Of a DNA stretch of 64,000 nt, positions 19,716-29,243 are shown one piece after another. Position 1 is the first letter of the stretch; the number at the start of each line of letters is the position of its first letter. Where the stretch lies: positions 1 to 64,000 of the forward strand of contig CP137881.1 of the NCBI GenBank assembly GCA_034406715.1. Reading direction: 5' to 3'. The notes beneath the pieces were generated by a model. That model was given only the letters and a program-made list of their open reading frames with translations. It searched no databases and was not told the DNA's origin. This DNA comes from Rhodotorula mucilaginosa. Lineage: Eukaryota; Basidiomycota; Microbotryomycetes; Sporidiobolales; Sporidiobolaceae. Position numbers and translations under genes: made by a program.

Positions 19716-22700
19716 GTGCGCCGGGGGATGATCGGTGCCGCGATCGGAACCGTCGATACGCCGGAACAACGAGCGTTCTTGGGTGTCCAAACCCGAACGA
19801 CCCGGACTCTCCTTGAACACGTTGCACCACCAGCGGAGCACAAGTGGAAGGAGCTCTGGGCCAAGGACTGGCTCGCCTCTGTCTGCACCCTCGAAGTCGT
19901 CGAGGGGCCTCTCGGCGTCGAGATGTTGCACCTCGACCAGATCGACTGCGGCTTTATCAAGTACTACCCTGCCGTACAAGACCTCGTCGTTTGTCTCGCT
20001 GCAATTATCGAGGTGAAGCTGCAGATCACGCGCAAAGTTCACCTCGAACACCGCCTCGCGGGCTGCATCAACCTCGAGCAGATCAAGAGGAGCGTCGACC
20101 AGATCTGTGAGGATATCGGTCTTGCGATCAAGCTCGACAAGGCGCGGCACCGCCTCGGTCAACGCTTTGGTGCCCTCCGGAGTGCGCAGAGCACGTCCGC
20201 CGTCCTCCGCAGCTCGAGTGTCGTCTTTGACGGCCCTCCTCTCGCGGAAGATGCGATCGCAGACGCAGTCAAGCTCCTCGCCATATCCTCGTCCTCGCCT
20301 TCGACAAGCTTGACCGCCGGAGGCTCGAATCCAGCCGCGATCGAAAACAGCGACCTCCTCTCTTCTGCTCCGCGAGTCGCGCAGCTAGTCTCGGTCCGGT
20401 TGAACCAGACATCGCTCCCAAGCGACTTTGCCACAATGTGCATGCTCGCCACGTCCGACGACTTTGCGAGGTGGTTCTTGGTCCAGGCACAAGGGGAGAG
20501 TCTCGCTGTCGCGGCTCGGTCCGAGATGCGCCGCCGCGAGCAACTCGAAATCCAGGCGCGCAAGCGGCAAGAGATTGGAACGACCATTGCGGGCGCGATT
20601 GGCATAGGTCAGTGCATTCAGTACCTGCGCAAAGATGCCAGCAACAGCACGCAGAAGGAGCGCTTCGAGCTGCAAATTGACGCGTACGTTACCTGCGGCC
20701 AGTGGCGGATCCACATCCGTGACGACACCAAGATTGCACACGCAAACGCTGTACGGGATCACGTCATCAAGGGCCTCCCAACCGCTCGACGGCACGGCTT
20801 GGCGGCGCGCATCGGCCCCAACTCGACCTCGCAAGATCCGACCGTGGTGGCTGCGGGGCTTACGAGCGGGAACATGAACATTGTGCCACCTCTCACAAGT
20901 ACGAGTGAGTGCTCTCTGCGCTCTGCCCGCCTCTTGATGCCAGACTTGATCCTGACGACAAGAAAACTTGTCCGGCCAGGCAACGCTCTCCGCCTTGACG
21001 AGAACGGCAAAGTTGCGCTTCCTGCGCGCATTGTCGCGCAAAGGCGCTACTCTCTCCCCTGCCCACTGCCTTTGTCCGCAGGTCCGATTTCGACGGGTGC
21101 AGAGTCAGCCGTGGCTGGTTCATCGACAGAGACGAGCCCGTACAAGAACCCAATGGCAAGCTCATTGGCTACGGCTGCGACGGCAGCGGCGGTGGTGGCG
21201 GCGGTGGTGGCGGCGGTGGCGGCCCCAACGGCAACTGCGACGGATCACACGGGAACCGCGATTTCTGGCGCGTCCCCTGTCCTCAACACGACTGCAGCGC
21301 CGCTCGAGTCCGTCATTGCGCCGCTCCTGGTTGACGGGCCCTGGACGGTACTGCGCGAAATCGAGAGGGAGGCGCTGGACGCACTCCGAGCACGCGACGA
21401 GCGGGAAGCGACGCTCAAGCAGGCCGACATGGACGACGGCTCAAGGCTTCTCGCCGTCATCAACGCTCGTCTCGACGAGAGTGCGTTCCCTCATCCTCCG
21501 TTGAAGCGCGAGGGCGTCGTTTTCAGCACGATCAAAGCCTGCGAGGAAACCCGCGCCTTCCTCCTGCACCTCGTCGACAAACCCTTCGTCGAGCCGCCCA
21601 GCACGCCCGCCACACCGATTGTTACCGGCGACCCGCTGAACGATCGAGACGCGCCCGCAAACGAGTTGAGCGAGTCCTCGGACGGGCTTGCCCGATTTTA
21701 CGCACGGTTCGTGACGTTCGAATCGCTCAAGCACGCATTGGAATTCATGCGGCACTACGCAAGCGACCACTACGCCAACTTGGCCTGGGCGTCCACGATC
21801 ATCTCGGGCTTGTTGTCACTGAAGGACAAGGAGCCGGAGTATGCCTCCAACGTGGCACTGAGCTACGGTGGATACACGATCGCGAACTCCATTTCAGGCC
21901 GGCTCGTCGACGACCTCGCCATCGAGCAGTCACGCATGACAAACCTGCTTGCCCTCTGTAAGAAGATGGGCAACTCGGTGCCAAGCCGCTTGCACGCGCG
22001 CGAGCTCGTCTCGCTTCGTACAGCCGCCAACGACGACCTCGACGCCAACGCGGCGCACATTGCGGACCGCGAGGTTGCCATCATTGCCGCTTGTCGATCG
22101 TTCTCAACCAACTCAGCAAGAGGTGGGAGACGACTCGAGGTCGTCGAGTCGGCCTTTTCCCGCCAGCACGCCTTCCTTGCCGCAGCGGGTGCACGCCAGG
22201 AAGACCTCGACCGGCTCGCCCTGCCGGAGCGCAGTCCGACCGACACTCAGCAGCAGATTCAGCATGCCGTCAGGCATCACTTCGACGACATGCTCATATT
22301 CTGGCAGTCGGAAGTCGATCCCGTCCGAGGCAGGCAAGACAATCGATGTCGGTACCGAAGGTGGACGTCGCGCGTTTGCTGCCATCAAGCAGGCGGCGAC
22401 GAGCTTTTCGCAGCGAGGCGTACTCGCCCCAGAGGAGGATGCTTCCACCGACGTCTTTGTCGTCGGGAAAGACGTTACCCGCTCCTCGCTCGTCGGTCGC
22501 GAGGCTTTCTTCGGTCCTCGCGCGAGTCGGGGCAGTCACGCCGGCTATGTCATTGCACGCGGCGTCCTGCAAGAGCCGGTCGACGAGGTACTCGGGTGGA
22601 TCGCCCTCATTGCATACGTCGACTTGTGGTCGATTCAGCTGCGACACAAGCTCGTGCGTATTGCGATTGTCTTTGTTGCGCGGCTCCTCGCCCTCGTCAA

Positions 22701-22775
22701 GCCGGCCATTCTTGTCACCCATGTGTCGAAGGTACGTGTCGATTTCACAAGTCTATTCCCTGTTGCCACTACTGA
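19716..22775 (+). CDS. Array protein unit, first full right copy, with a +1 shift
   Basis: Normal for about the first 870 codons. One extra C near 22,321 then moves translation into another frame, which stays open to 22775; the original frame resumes in a parallel reading to the candidate intron at 22732-22794. Period to the next unit is 3,091 bp. Like the innermost left copy, it sits beside the centre. Confidence 0.45.
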   Translation: MRRGMIGAAIGTVDTPEQRAFLGVQTRTTRTLLEHVAPPAEHKWKELWAKDWLASVCTLEVVEGPLGVEMLHLDQIDCGFIKYYPAVQDLVVCLAAIIEVKLQITRKVHLEHRLAGCINLEQIKRSVDQICEDIGLAIKLDKARHRLGQRFGALRSAQSTSAVLRSSSVVFDGPPLAEDAIADAVKLLAISSSSPSTSLTAGGSNPAAIENSDLLSSAPRVAQLVSVRLNQTSLPSDFATMCMLATSDDFARWFLVQAQGESLAVAARSEMRRREQLEIQARKRQEIGTTIAGAIGIGQCIQYLRKDASNSTQKERFELQIDAYVTCGQWRIHIRDDTKIAHANAVRDHVIKGLPTARRHGLAARIGPNSTSQDPTVVAAGLTSGNMNIVPPLTSTSECSLRSARLLMPDLILTTRKLVRPGNALRLDENGKVALPARIVAQRRYSLPCPLPLSAGPISTGAESAVAGSSTETSPYKNPMASSLATAATAAAVVAAVVAAVAAPTATATDHTGTAISGASPVLNTTAAPLESVIAPLLVDGPWTVLREIEREALDALRARDEREATLKQADMDDGSRLLAVINARLDESAFPHPPLKREGVVFSTIKACEETRAFLLHLVDKPFVEPPSTPATPIVTGDPLNDRDAPANELSESSDGLARFYARFVTFESLKHALEFMRHYASDHYANLAWASTIISGLLSLKDKEPEYASNVALSYGGYTIANSISGRLVDDLAIEQSRMTNLLALCKKMGNSVPSRLHARELVSLRTAANDDLDANAAHIADREVAIIAACRSFSTNSARGGRRLEVVESAFSRQHAFLAAAGARQEDLDRLALPERSPTDTQQQIQHAVRHHFDDMLIFWQSEVDPVRGRQDNRCRYRRWTSRVCCHQAGGDELFAARRTRPRGGCFHRRLCRRERRYPLLARRSRGFLRSSRESGQSRRLCHCTRRPARAGRRGTRVDRPHCIRRLVVDSAATQARAYCDCLCCAAPRPRQAGHSCHPCVEGTCRFHKSIPCCHY

Positions 22776-22806
22776 CCTGCTCTCTCTTGCGTAGCTGTCC
22801 TCAATT

Positions 22807-25800
22807 GTGCGCCGGGGGATGATCGGTGCCGCGATCGGAACCGTCGATACGCCGGAACAACGAGCGTTCTTGGGTGTCCAAACCCGAACGACCCGGACTC
22901 TCCTTGAACACGTTGCACCACCAGCGGAGCACAAGTGGAAGGAGCTCTGGGCCAAGGACTGGCTCGCCTCTGTCTGCACCCTCGAAGTCGTCGAGGGGCC
23001 TCTCGGCGTCGAGATGTTGCACCTCGACCAGATCGACTGCGGCTTTATCAAGTACTACCCTGCCGTACAAGACCTCGTCGTTTGTCTCGCTGCAATTATC
23101 GAGGTGAAGCTGCAGATCACGCGCAAAGTTCACCTCGAACACCGCCTCGCGGGCTGCATCAACCTCGAGCAGATCAAGAGGAGCGTCGACCAGATCTGTG
23201 AGGATATCGGTCTTGCGATCAAGCTCGACAAGGCGCGGCACCGCCTCGGTCAACGCTTTGGTGCCCTCCGGAGTGCGCAGAGCACGTCCGCCGTCCTCCG
23301 CAGCTCGAGTGTCGTCTTTGACGGCCCTCCTCTCGCGGAAGATGCGATCGCAGACGCAGTCAAGCTCCTCGCCATATCCTCGTCCTCGCCTTCGACAAGC
23401 TTGACCGCCGGAGGCTCGAATCCAGCCGCGATCGAAAACAGCGACCTCCTCTCTTCTGCTCCGCGAGTCGCGCAGCTAGTCTCGGTCCGGTTGAACCAGA
23501 CATCGCTCCCAAGCGACTTTGCCACAATGTGCATGCTCGCCACGTCCGACGACTTTGCGAGGTGGTTCTTGGTCCAGGCACAAGGGGAGAGTCTCGCTGT
23601 CGCGGCTCGGTCCGAGATGCGCCGCCGCGAGCAACTCGAAATCCAGGCGCGCAAGCGGCAAGAGATTGGAACGACCATTGCGGGCGCGATTGGCATAGGT
23701 CAGTGCATTCAGTACCTGCGCAAAGATGCCAGCAACAGCACGCAGAAGGAGCGCTTCGAGCTGCAAATTGACGCGTACGTTACCTGCGGCCAGTGGCGGA
23801 TCCACATCCGTGACGACACCAAGATTGCACACGCGAACGCTGTACGGGATCACGTCATCAAGGGCCTCCCAACCGCTCGACGGCACGGCTTGGCGGCGCG
23901 CATCGGCCCCAACTCGACCTCGCAAGATCCGACCGTGGTGGCTGCGGGGCTTACGAGCGGGAACATGAACATTGTGCCACCTCTCACAAGTACGAGTGAG
24001 TGCTCTCTGCGCTCTGCCCGCCTCTTGATGCCAGACTTGATCCTGACGACAAGAAAACTTGTCCGGCCAGGCAACGCTCTCCGCCTTGACGAGAACGGCA
24101 AAGTTGCGCTTCCTGCGCGCATTGTCGCGCAAAGGCGCTACTCTCTCCCCTGCCCACTGCCTTTGTCCGCAGGTCCGATTTCGACGGGTGCAGAGTCAGC
24201 CGTGGCTGGTTCATCGACAGAGACGAGCCCGTACAAGAACCCAATGGCAAGCTCATTGGCTACGGCTGCGACGGCAGCGGCGGTGGTGGCGGCGGTGGTG
24301 GCGGCGGTGGCGGCCCCAACGGCAACTGCGACGGATCACACGGGAACCGCGATTTCTGGCGCGTCCCCTGTCCTCAACACGACTGCAGCGCCGCTCGAGT
24401 CCGTCATTGCGCCGCTCCTGGTTGACGGGCCCTGGACGGTACTGCGCGAAATCGAGAGGGAGGCGCTGGACGCACTCCGAGCACGCGACGAGCGGGAAGC
24501 GACGCTCAAGCAGGCCGACATGGACGACGGCTCAAGGCTTCTCGCCGTCATCAACGCTCGTCTCGACGAGAGTGCGTTCCCTCATCCTCCGTTGAAGCGC
24601 GAGGGCGTCGTTTTCAGCACGATCAAAGCCTGCGAGGAAACCCGCGCCTTCCTCCTGCACCTCGTCGACAAACCCTTCGTCGAGCCGCCCAGCACGCCCG
24701 CCACACCGATTGTTACCGGCGACCCGCTGAACGATCGAGACGCGCCCGCAAACGAGTTGAGCGAGTCCTCGGACGGGCTTGCCCGATTTTACGCACGGTT
24801 CGTGACGTTCGAATCGCTCAAGCACGCATTGGAATTCATGCGGCACTACGCAAGCGACCACTACGCCAACTTGGCCTGGGCGTCCACGATCATCTCGGGC
24901 TTGTTGTCACTGAAGGCCAAGGAGCCGGAGTATGCCTCCAACGTGGCACTGAGCTACGGTGGATACACGATCGCGAACTCCATTTCAGGCCGGCTCGTCG
25001 ACGACCTCGCCATCGAGCAGTCACGCATGACAAACCTGCTTGCCCTCTGTAAGAAGATGGGCAACTCGGTGCCAAGCCGCTTGCACGCGCGCGAGCTCGT
25101 CTCGCTTCGTACAGCCGCCAACGACGACCTCGACGCCAACGCGGCGCACATTGCGGACCGCGAGGTTGCCATCATTGCCGCTTGTCGATCGTTCTCAACC
25201 AACTCAGCAAGAGGTGGGAGACGACTCGAGGTCGTCGAGTCGGCCTTTTCCCGCCAGCACGCCTTCCTTGCCGCAGCGGGTGCACGCCAGGAAGACCTCG
25301 ACCGGCTCGCCCTGCCGGAGCGCAGTCCGACCGACACTCAGCAGCAGATTCAGCATGCCGTCAGGCATCACTTCGACGACATGCTCATATTCTGGCAGTC
25401 GGAAGTCGATCCGTCCGAGGCAGGCAAGACAATCGATGTCGGTACCGAAGGTGGACGTCGCGCGTTTGCTGCCATCAAGCAGGCGGCGACGAGCTTTTCG
25501 CAGCGAGGCGTACTCGCCCCAGAGGAGGATGCTTCCACCGACGTCTTTGTCGTCGGGAAAGACGTTACCCGCTCCTCGCTCGTCGGTCGCGAGGCTTTCT
25601 TCGGTCCTCGCGCGAGTCGGGGCAGTCACGCCGGCTATGTCATTGCACGCGGCGTCCTGCAAGAGCCGGTCGACGAGGTACTCGGGTGGATCGCCCTCAT
25701 TGCATACGTCGACTTGTGGTCGATTCAGCTGCGACACAAGCTCGTGCGTATTGCGATTGTCTTTGTTGCGCGGCTCCTCGCCCTCGTCAAGCCGGCCATT

Positions 25801-25884
25801 CTTGTCACCCATGTGTCGAAGGTACGTGTCGATTTCACAAGTCTATTCCCTGTTGCCACTACTGACCTGCTCTCTCTTGCGTAG
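22807..25884 (+). CDS. Array protein unit, second full right copy
   Basis: Complete frame. It differs from inner copies by Ala for Asp in the LSLKDKEP stretch (near 24,916) and carries the outer-copy Arg variant near 23,836. Candidate unit-joining intron at 25822-25884. Confidence 0.58.
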   Translation: MRRGMIGAAIGTVDTPEQRAFLGVQTRTTRTLLEHVAPPAEHKWKELWAKDWLASVCTLEVVEGPLGVEMLHLDQIDCGFIKYYPAVQDLVVCLAAIIEVKLQITRKVHLEHRLAGCINLEQIKRSVDQICEDIGLAIKLDKARHRLGQRFGALRSAQSTSAVLRSSSVVFDGPPLAEDAIADAVKLLAISSSSPSTSLTAGGSNPAAIENSDLLSSAPRVAQLVSVRLNQTSLPSDFATMCMLATSDDFARWFLVQAQGESLAVAARSEMRRREQLEIQARKRQEIGTTIAGAIGIGQCIQYLRKDASNSTQKERFELQIDAYVTCGQWRIHIRDDTKIAHANAVRDHVIKGLPTARRHGLAARIGPNSTSQDPTVVAAGLTSGNMNIVPPLTSTSECSLRSARLLMPDLILTTRKLVRPGNALRLDENGKVALPARIVAQRRYSLPCPLPLSAGPISTGAESAVAGSSTETSPYKNPMASSLATAATAAAVVAAVVAAVAAPTATATDHTGTAISGASPVLNTTAAPLESVIAPLLVDGPWTVLREIEREALDALRARDEREATLKQADMDDGSRLLAVINARLDESAFPHPPLKREGVVFSTIKACEETRAFLLHLVDKPFVEPPSTPATPIVTGDPLNDRDAPANELSESSDGLARFYARFVTFESLKHALEFMRHYASDHYANLAWASTIISGLLSLKAKEPEYASNVALSYGGYTIANSISGRLVDDLAIEQSRMTNLLALCKKMGNSVPSRLHARELVSLRTAANDDLDANAAHIADREVAIIAACRSFSTNSARGGRRLEVVESAFSRQHAFLAAAGARQEDLDRLALPERSPTDTQQQIQHAVRHHFDDMLIFWQSEVDPSEAGKTIDVGTEGGRRAFAAIKQAATSFSQRGVLAPEEDASTDVFVVGKDVTRSSLVGREAFFGPRASRGSHAGYVIARGVLQEPVDEVLGWIALIAYVDLWSIQLRHKLVRIAIVFVARLLALVKPAILVTHVSKVRVDFTSLFPVATTDLLSLA

Positions 25885-25896
25885 CTGTCCTCAATT

Positions 25897-28800
25897 GTGC
25901 GCCGGGGGATGATCGGTGCCGCGATCGGAACCGTCGATACGCCGGAACAACGAGCGTTCTTGGGTGTCCAAACCCGAACGACCCGGACTCTCCTTGAACA
26001 CGTTGCACCACCAGCGGAGCACAAGTGGAAGGAGCTCTGGGCCAAGGACTGGCTCGCCTCTGTCTGCACCCTCGAAGTCGTCGAGGGGCCTCTCGGCGTC
26101 GAGATGTTGCACCTCGACCAGATCGACTGCGGCTTTATCAAGTACTACCCTGCCGTACAAGACCTCGTCGTTTGTCTCGCTGCAATTATCGAGGTGAAGC
26201 TGCAGATCACGCGCAAAGTTCACCTCGAACACCGCCTCGCGGGCTGCATCAACCTCGAGCAGATCAAGAGGAGCGTCGACCAGATCTGTGAGGATATCGG
26301 TCTTGCGATCAAGCTCGACAAGGCGCGGCACCGCTTCGGTCAACGCTTTGGTGCCCTCCGGAGTGCGCAGAGCACGTCCGCCGTCCTCCGCAGCTCGAGT
26401 GTCGTCTTTGACGGCCCTCCTCTCGCGGAAGATGCGATTGCAGACGCAGTCAAGCTCCTCGCCATATCCTCGTCCTCGCCTTCGACAAGCTTGACCGCCG
26501 GAGGCTCGAATCCAGCCGCGATCGAAAACAGCGACCTCCTCTCTTCTGCTCCGCGAGTCGCGCAGCTAGTCTCGGTCCGGTTGAACCAGACATCGCTCCC
26601 AAGCGACTTTGCCACAATGTGCATGCTCGCCACGTCCGACGACTTTGCGAGGTGGTTCTTGGTCCAGGCACAAGGGGAGAGTCTCGCTGTCGCCGCTCGG
26701 TCCGAGATGCGCCGCCGCGAGCAACTCGAAATCCAGGCGCGCAAGCGGCAAGAGATTGGAACGACCATTGCGGGCGCGATTGGCATAGGTCAGTGCATTC
26801 AGTACCTGCGCAAAGATGCCAGCAACAGCACGCAGAAGGAGCGCTTCGAGCTGCAAATTGACGCGTACGTTACCTGCGGCCAGTGGCGGATCCACATCCG
26901 TGACGACACCAAGATTGCACACGCGAACGCTGTACGGGATCACGTCATCAAGGGCCTCCCAACCGCTCGACGGCACGGCTTGGCGGCGCGCATCGGCCCC
27001 AACTCGACCTCGCAAGATCCGACCGTGGTGGCTGCGGGGCTTACGAGCGGGAACATGAACATTGTGCCACCTCTCACAAGTACGAGTGAGTGCTCTCTGC
27101 GCTCTGCCTGCCTCTTGATGCCAGACTTGATCCTGACGACAAGAAAACTTGTCCGGCCAGGCAACGCTCTCCGCCTTGACGAGAACGGCAAAGTTGCGCT
27201 TCCTGCGCGCATTGTCGCGCAAAGGCGCTACTCTCTCCCCTGCCCACTGCCTTTGTCCGCAGGTCCGATTTCGACGGGTGCAGAGTCAGCCGTGGCTGGT
27301 TCATCGACAGAGACAAGCCCGTACAAGAACCCAATGGCAAGCTCATTGGCTACGGCTGCGACGGCAGCGGCGGTGGTGGCGGCGGTGGCGGCCCCAACGG
27401 CAACTGCGACGGATCACACGGGAACCGCGATTTCTGGCGCGTCCCCTGTCCTCAACACGACTGCAGCGCCGCTCGAGTCCGTCATTGCGCCGCTCCTGGT
27501 TGACGGGCCCTGGACGGTACTGCGCGAAATTGAGAGGGAGGCGCTGGACGCACTCCGAGCACGCGACGAGCGGGAAGCGACGCTCAAGCAGGCCGACATG
27601 GACGACGGCTCAAGGCTTCTCGCCGTCATCAACGCTCGTCTCGACGAGAGTGCGTTCCCTCATCCTCCGTTGAAGCGCGAGGGCGTCGTTTTCAGCACGA
27701 TCAAAGCCTGCGAGGAAACCCGCGCCTTCCTCCTGCACCTCGTCGACAAACCCTTCGTCGAGCCGCCCAGCACGCCCGCCACACCGATCGTTACCGGCGA
27801 CCCGCTGAACGATCGAGACGCGCCCGCAAACGAGTTGAGCGAGTCCTCGGACGGGCTTGCCCGATTTTACGCACGGTTCGTGACGTTCGAATCGCTCAAG
27901 CACGCATTGGAATTCATGCGGCACTACGCAAGCGACCACTACGCCAACTTGGCCTGGGCGTCCACGATCATCTCGGGCTTGTTGTCACTGAAGGACAAGG
28001 AGCCGGAGTATGCCTCCGACGTGGCACTGAGCTATGGCGGATACACAATCGTGAACTCAATTTCAGGCCGGCTCGTCGACGACCTCGCCATCGAGCAGTT
28101 ATCATTGCCGCTTGTTGATCGTTCCCAACCAACTTGGCCAGAGGTGGAAGACGACTCGAGATTGTCGAGTCAGCCTTTTCTCGTCAGCACGCCTTCCGTG
28201 CCGCAGCGGACGCGCGCCAGGCAGACCTCGACCAACCCGCCCTGCCTGAACGCAGTCCGACTGACGCTCAGCAGCAGATTCAGCACGCCATCAGGCGTCA
28301 CTTTGTCGACATGCTCACATTCTGGCAGTCGGAAGTCGATCTGTCAGAGGCAGGCAATACAATTGATGTCGGTACCAAAGGTGGACGTCCGGCTTTTGCT
28401 GCCATCAAGCAGGCAGCGACGAGCTTTTTGCGGCGAGGCGTACTCGCCCCAGAGGAGGATGCTTCCACCGACGTCTTTGTCGTCGGCAAAGGCGTTACTC
28501 GCTCCTCGCTTGTCGGTTGCGAGGCTTTCTTTGGTCCTCGTGCAAGTCGTGGCGGTCACGCCGGCTACGTTGTCACACGTGACCTGCTGCAAGAGCCGGT
28601 CAACAAGGTACTCGGGTTGCAAGACGTACCGTCCGCGAGGAAGCAAGTTGCCTCGAGACGGACGACTCGCGTGAAGGTGGACTTGTAGCTTGTATCTCCA
28701 GTCACAAGAGACAGTGAATCAAGCTTTGTATTCCAATCAGAGAGTGGAAGTGACCTGGAGAGAAGAAGAAGGAAAAGAAGAAGTCGAACAAACATCTACA

Positions 28801-29097
28801 AGTCCAGACGCCGGAGTTGAGTGAAGGGGCTCGAGCGGCGTAGGCGGTGCAGACTCGTCCTCCAAAACCGAGAACCAATTTGTCGATATGACGGAGGCAA
28901 GTCCGATTCGTTCCCCTTGTACGTGGGGCGAAGAAGGGGAAGCCGGAGTTGGAGTCGGAGAAGAAGGCGAACGGCTAACACGGGTGGATTGCTTTCATGG
29001 CATACGTCGACTTGTGGTCGATTCAGCTGCGGCACAAACTTGTCCATATCACTGTTGGCGCTGTCTTTGTTGATGGTCATTGTATGAGTCTGGCCAG
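25897..29097 (+). pseudogene. Array protein, outer-right terminal copy, degenerate
   Basis: Nearly standard up to about 28,010, then clearly diverged. About 145 bp present in other units are missing after 28,099, and the C-terminal part survives as a diverged open stretch (28,134-28,616). The copy is split by the LTR-like insertion at 28,618-28,980 and ends near 29,097. Its stretch at 28,010-28,076 is identical, in reverse complement, to window positions 1-70. The same terminal copy therefore caps both arms. Confidence 0.7.
28618..28980. mobile_element. Solo-LTR-like insertion (363 bp) in the terminal array copy
   Basis: Comparison with intact units gives exact borders. The host sequence CGGGT is single in other copies but present on both sides here (28613-28617 and 28981-28985). 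The insert begins TG and ends CA, and read on the minus strand it starts TGTTAGCC, a common LTR opening. Five-base target duplication plus TG...CA ends is the signature of an LTR retrotransposon. No internal coding region is present, so it is a solo LTR or a similar remnant. The superfamily cannot be decided. It inserted after the array unit existed. Confidence 0.55.
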
Positions 29098-29210
29098 CAA
29101 GATTATGGTCAAGCAAGGACAGTGTGGATAGTGGAGGATCTGGGATCAGGACCTTCACTGATGTCCAGACTCCAGTCTATGCCTGGAGACTGCCATTGTA
29201 CAGAACTCAG

Positions 29211-29243
<33 letters not shown>

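Larger units (their letters stand above)
18243..29097 (+). repeat. Right arm of inverted tandem array
   Basis: The same 3,090-bp unit runs in the opposite orientation. It consists of a partial unit at the centre, two full units (frames from 19716 and 22807) and a terminal diverged copy (25897 to about 29097). Position 18246 of the left arm pairs with 19104 of the right arm, so the arms are separated by an unpaired spacer of about 857 bp. Position 1 pairs with 28076, which makes the left arm three units longer. Similarity to the unit ends near 29097, after the stretch around 28986-29090 that matches the unit's C-terminal coding end. Confidence 0.95.

Noticed and set aside
21100-21340. An alternative Gly-rich frame across the GCC/ACC tract (reading GWFIDRDEP, then a Gly run)
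   Set aside because: It is locally attractive but closes soon after and has no supported way in or out. The main frame is open throughout.
1-29097. The array as ribosomal DNA or a centromeric satellite
   Set aside because: The unit has a continuous host-biased reading frame with intron signals and no rRNA-like sequence.
1-29097. The array unit as an LTR element, Polinton or other virus-like element
   Set aside because: No polymerase, integrase, protease or capsid motif is visible, and there are no terminal repeats or target duplications around units. The only LTR-like object is the separate insert at 28,618-28,980.
29211-29240. A30 run as a chromosome end or telomere remnant
   Set aside because: No TTAGGG-like or other telomeric repeat is present, and single-copy genes follow within 2 kb.
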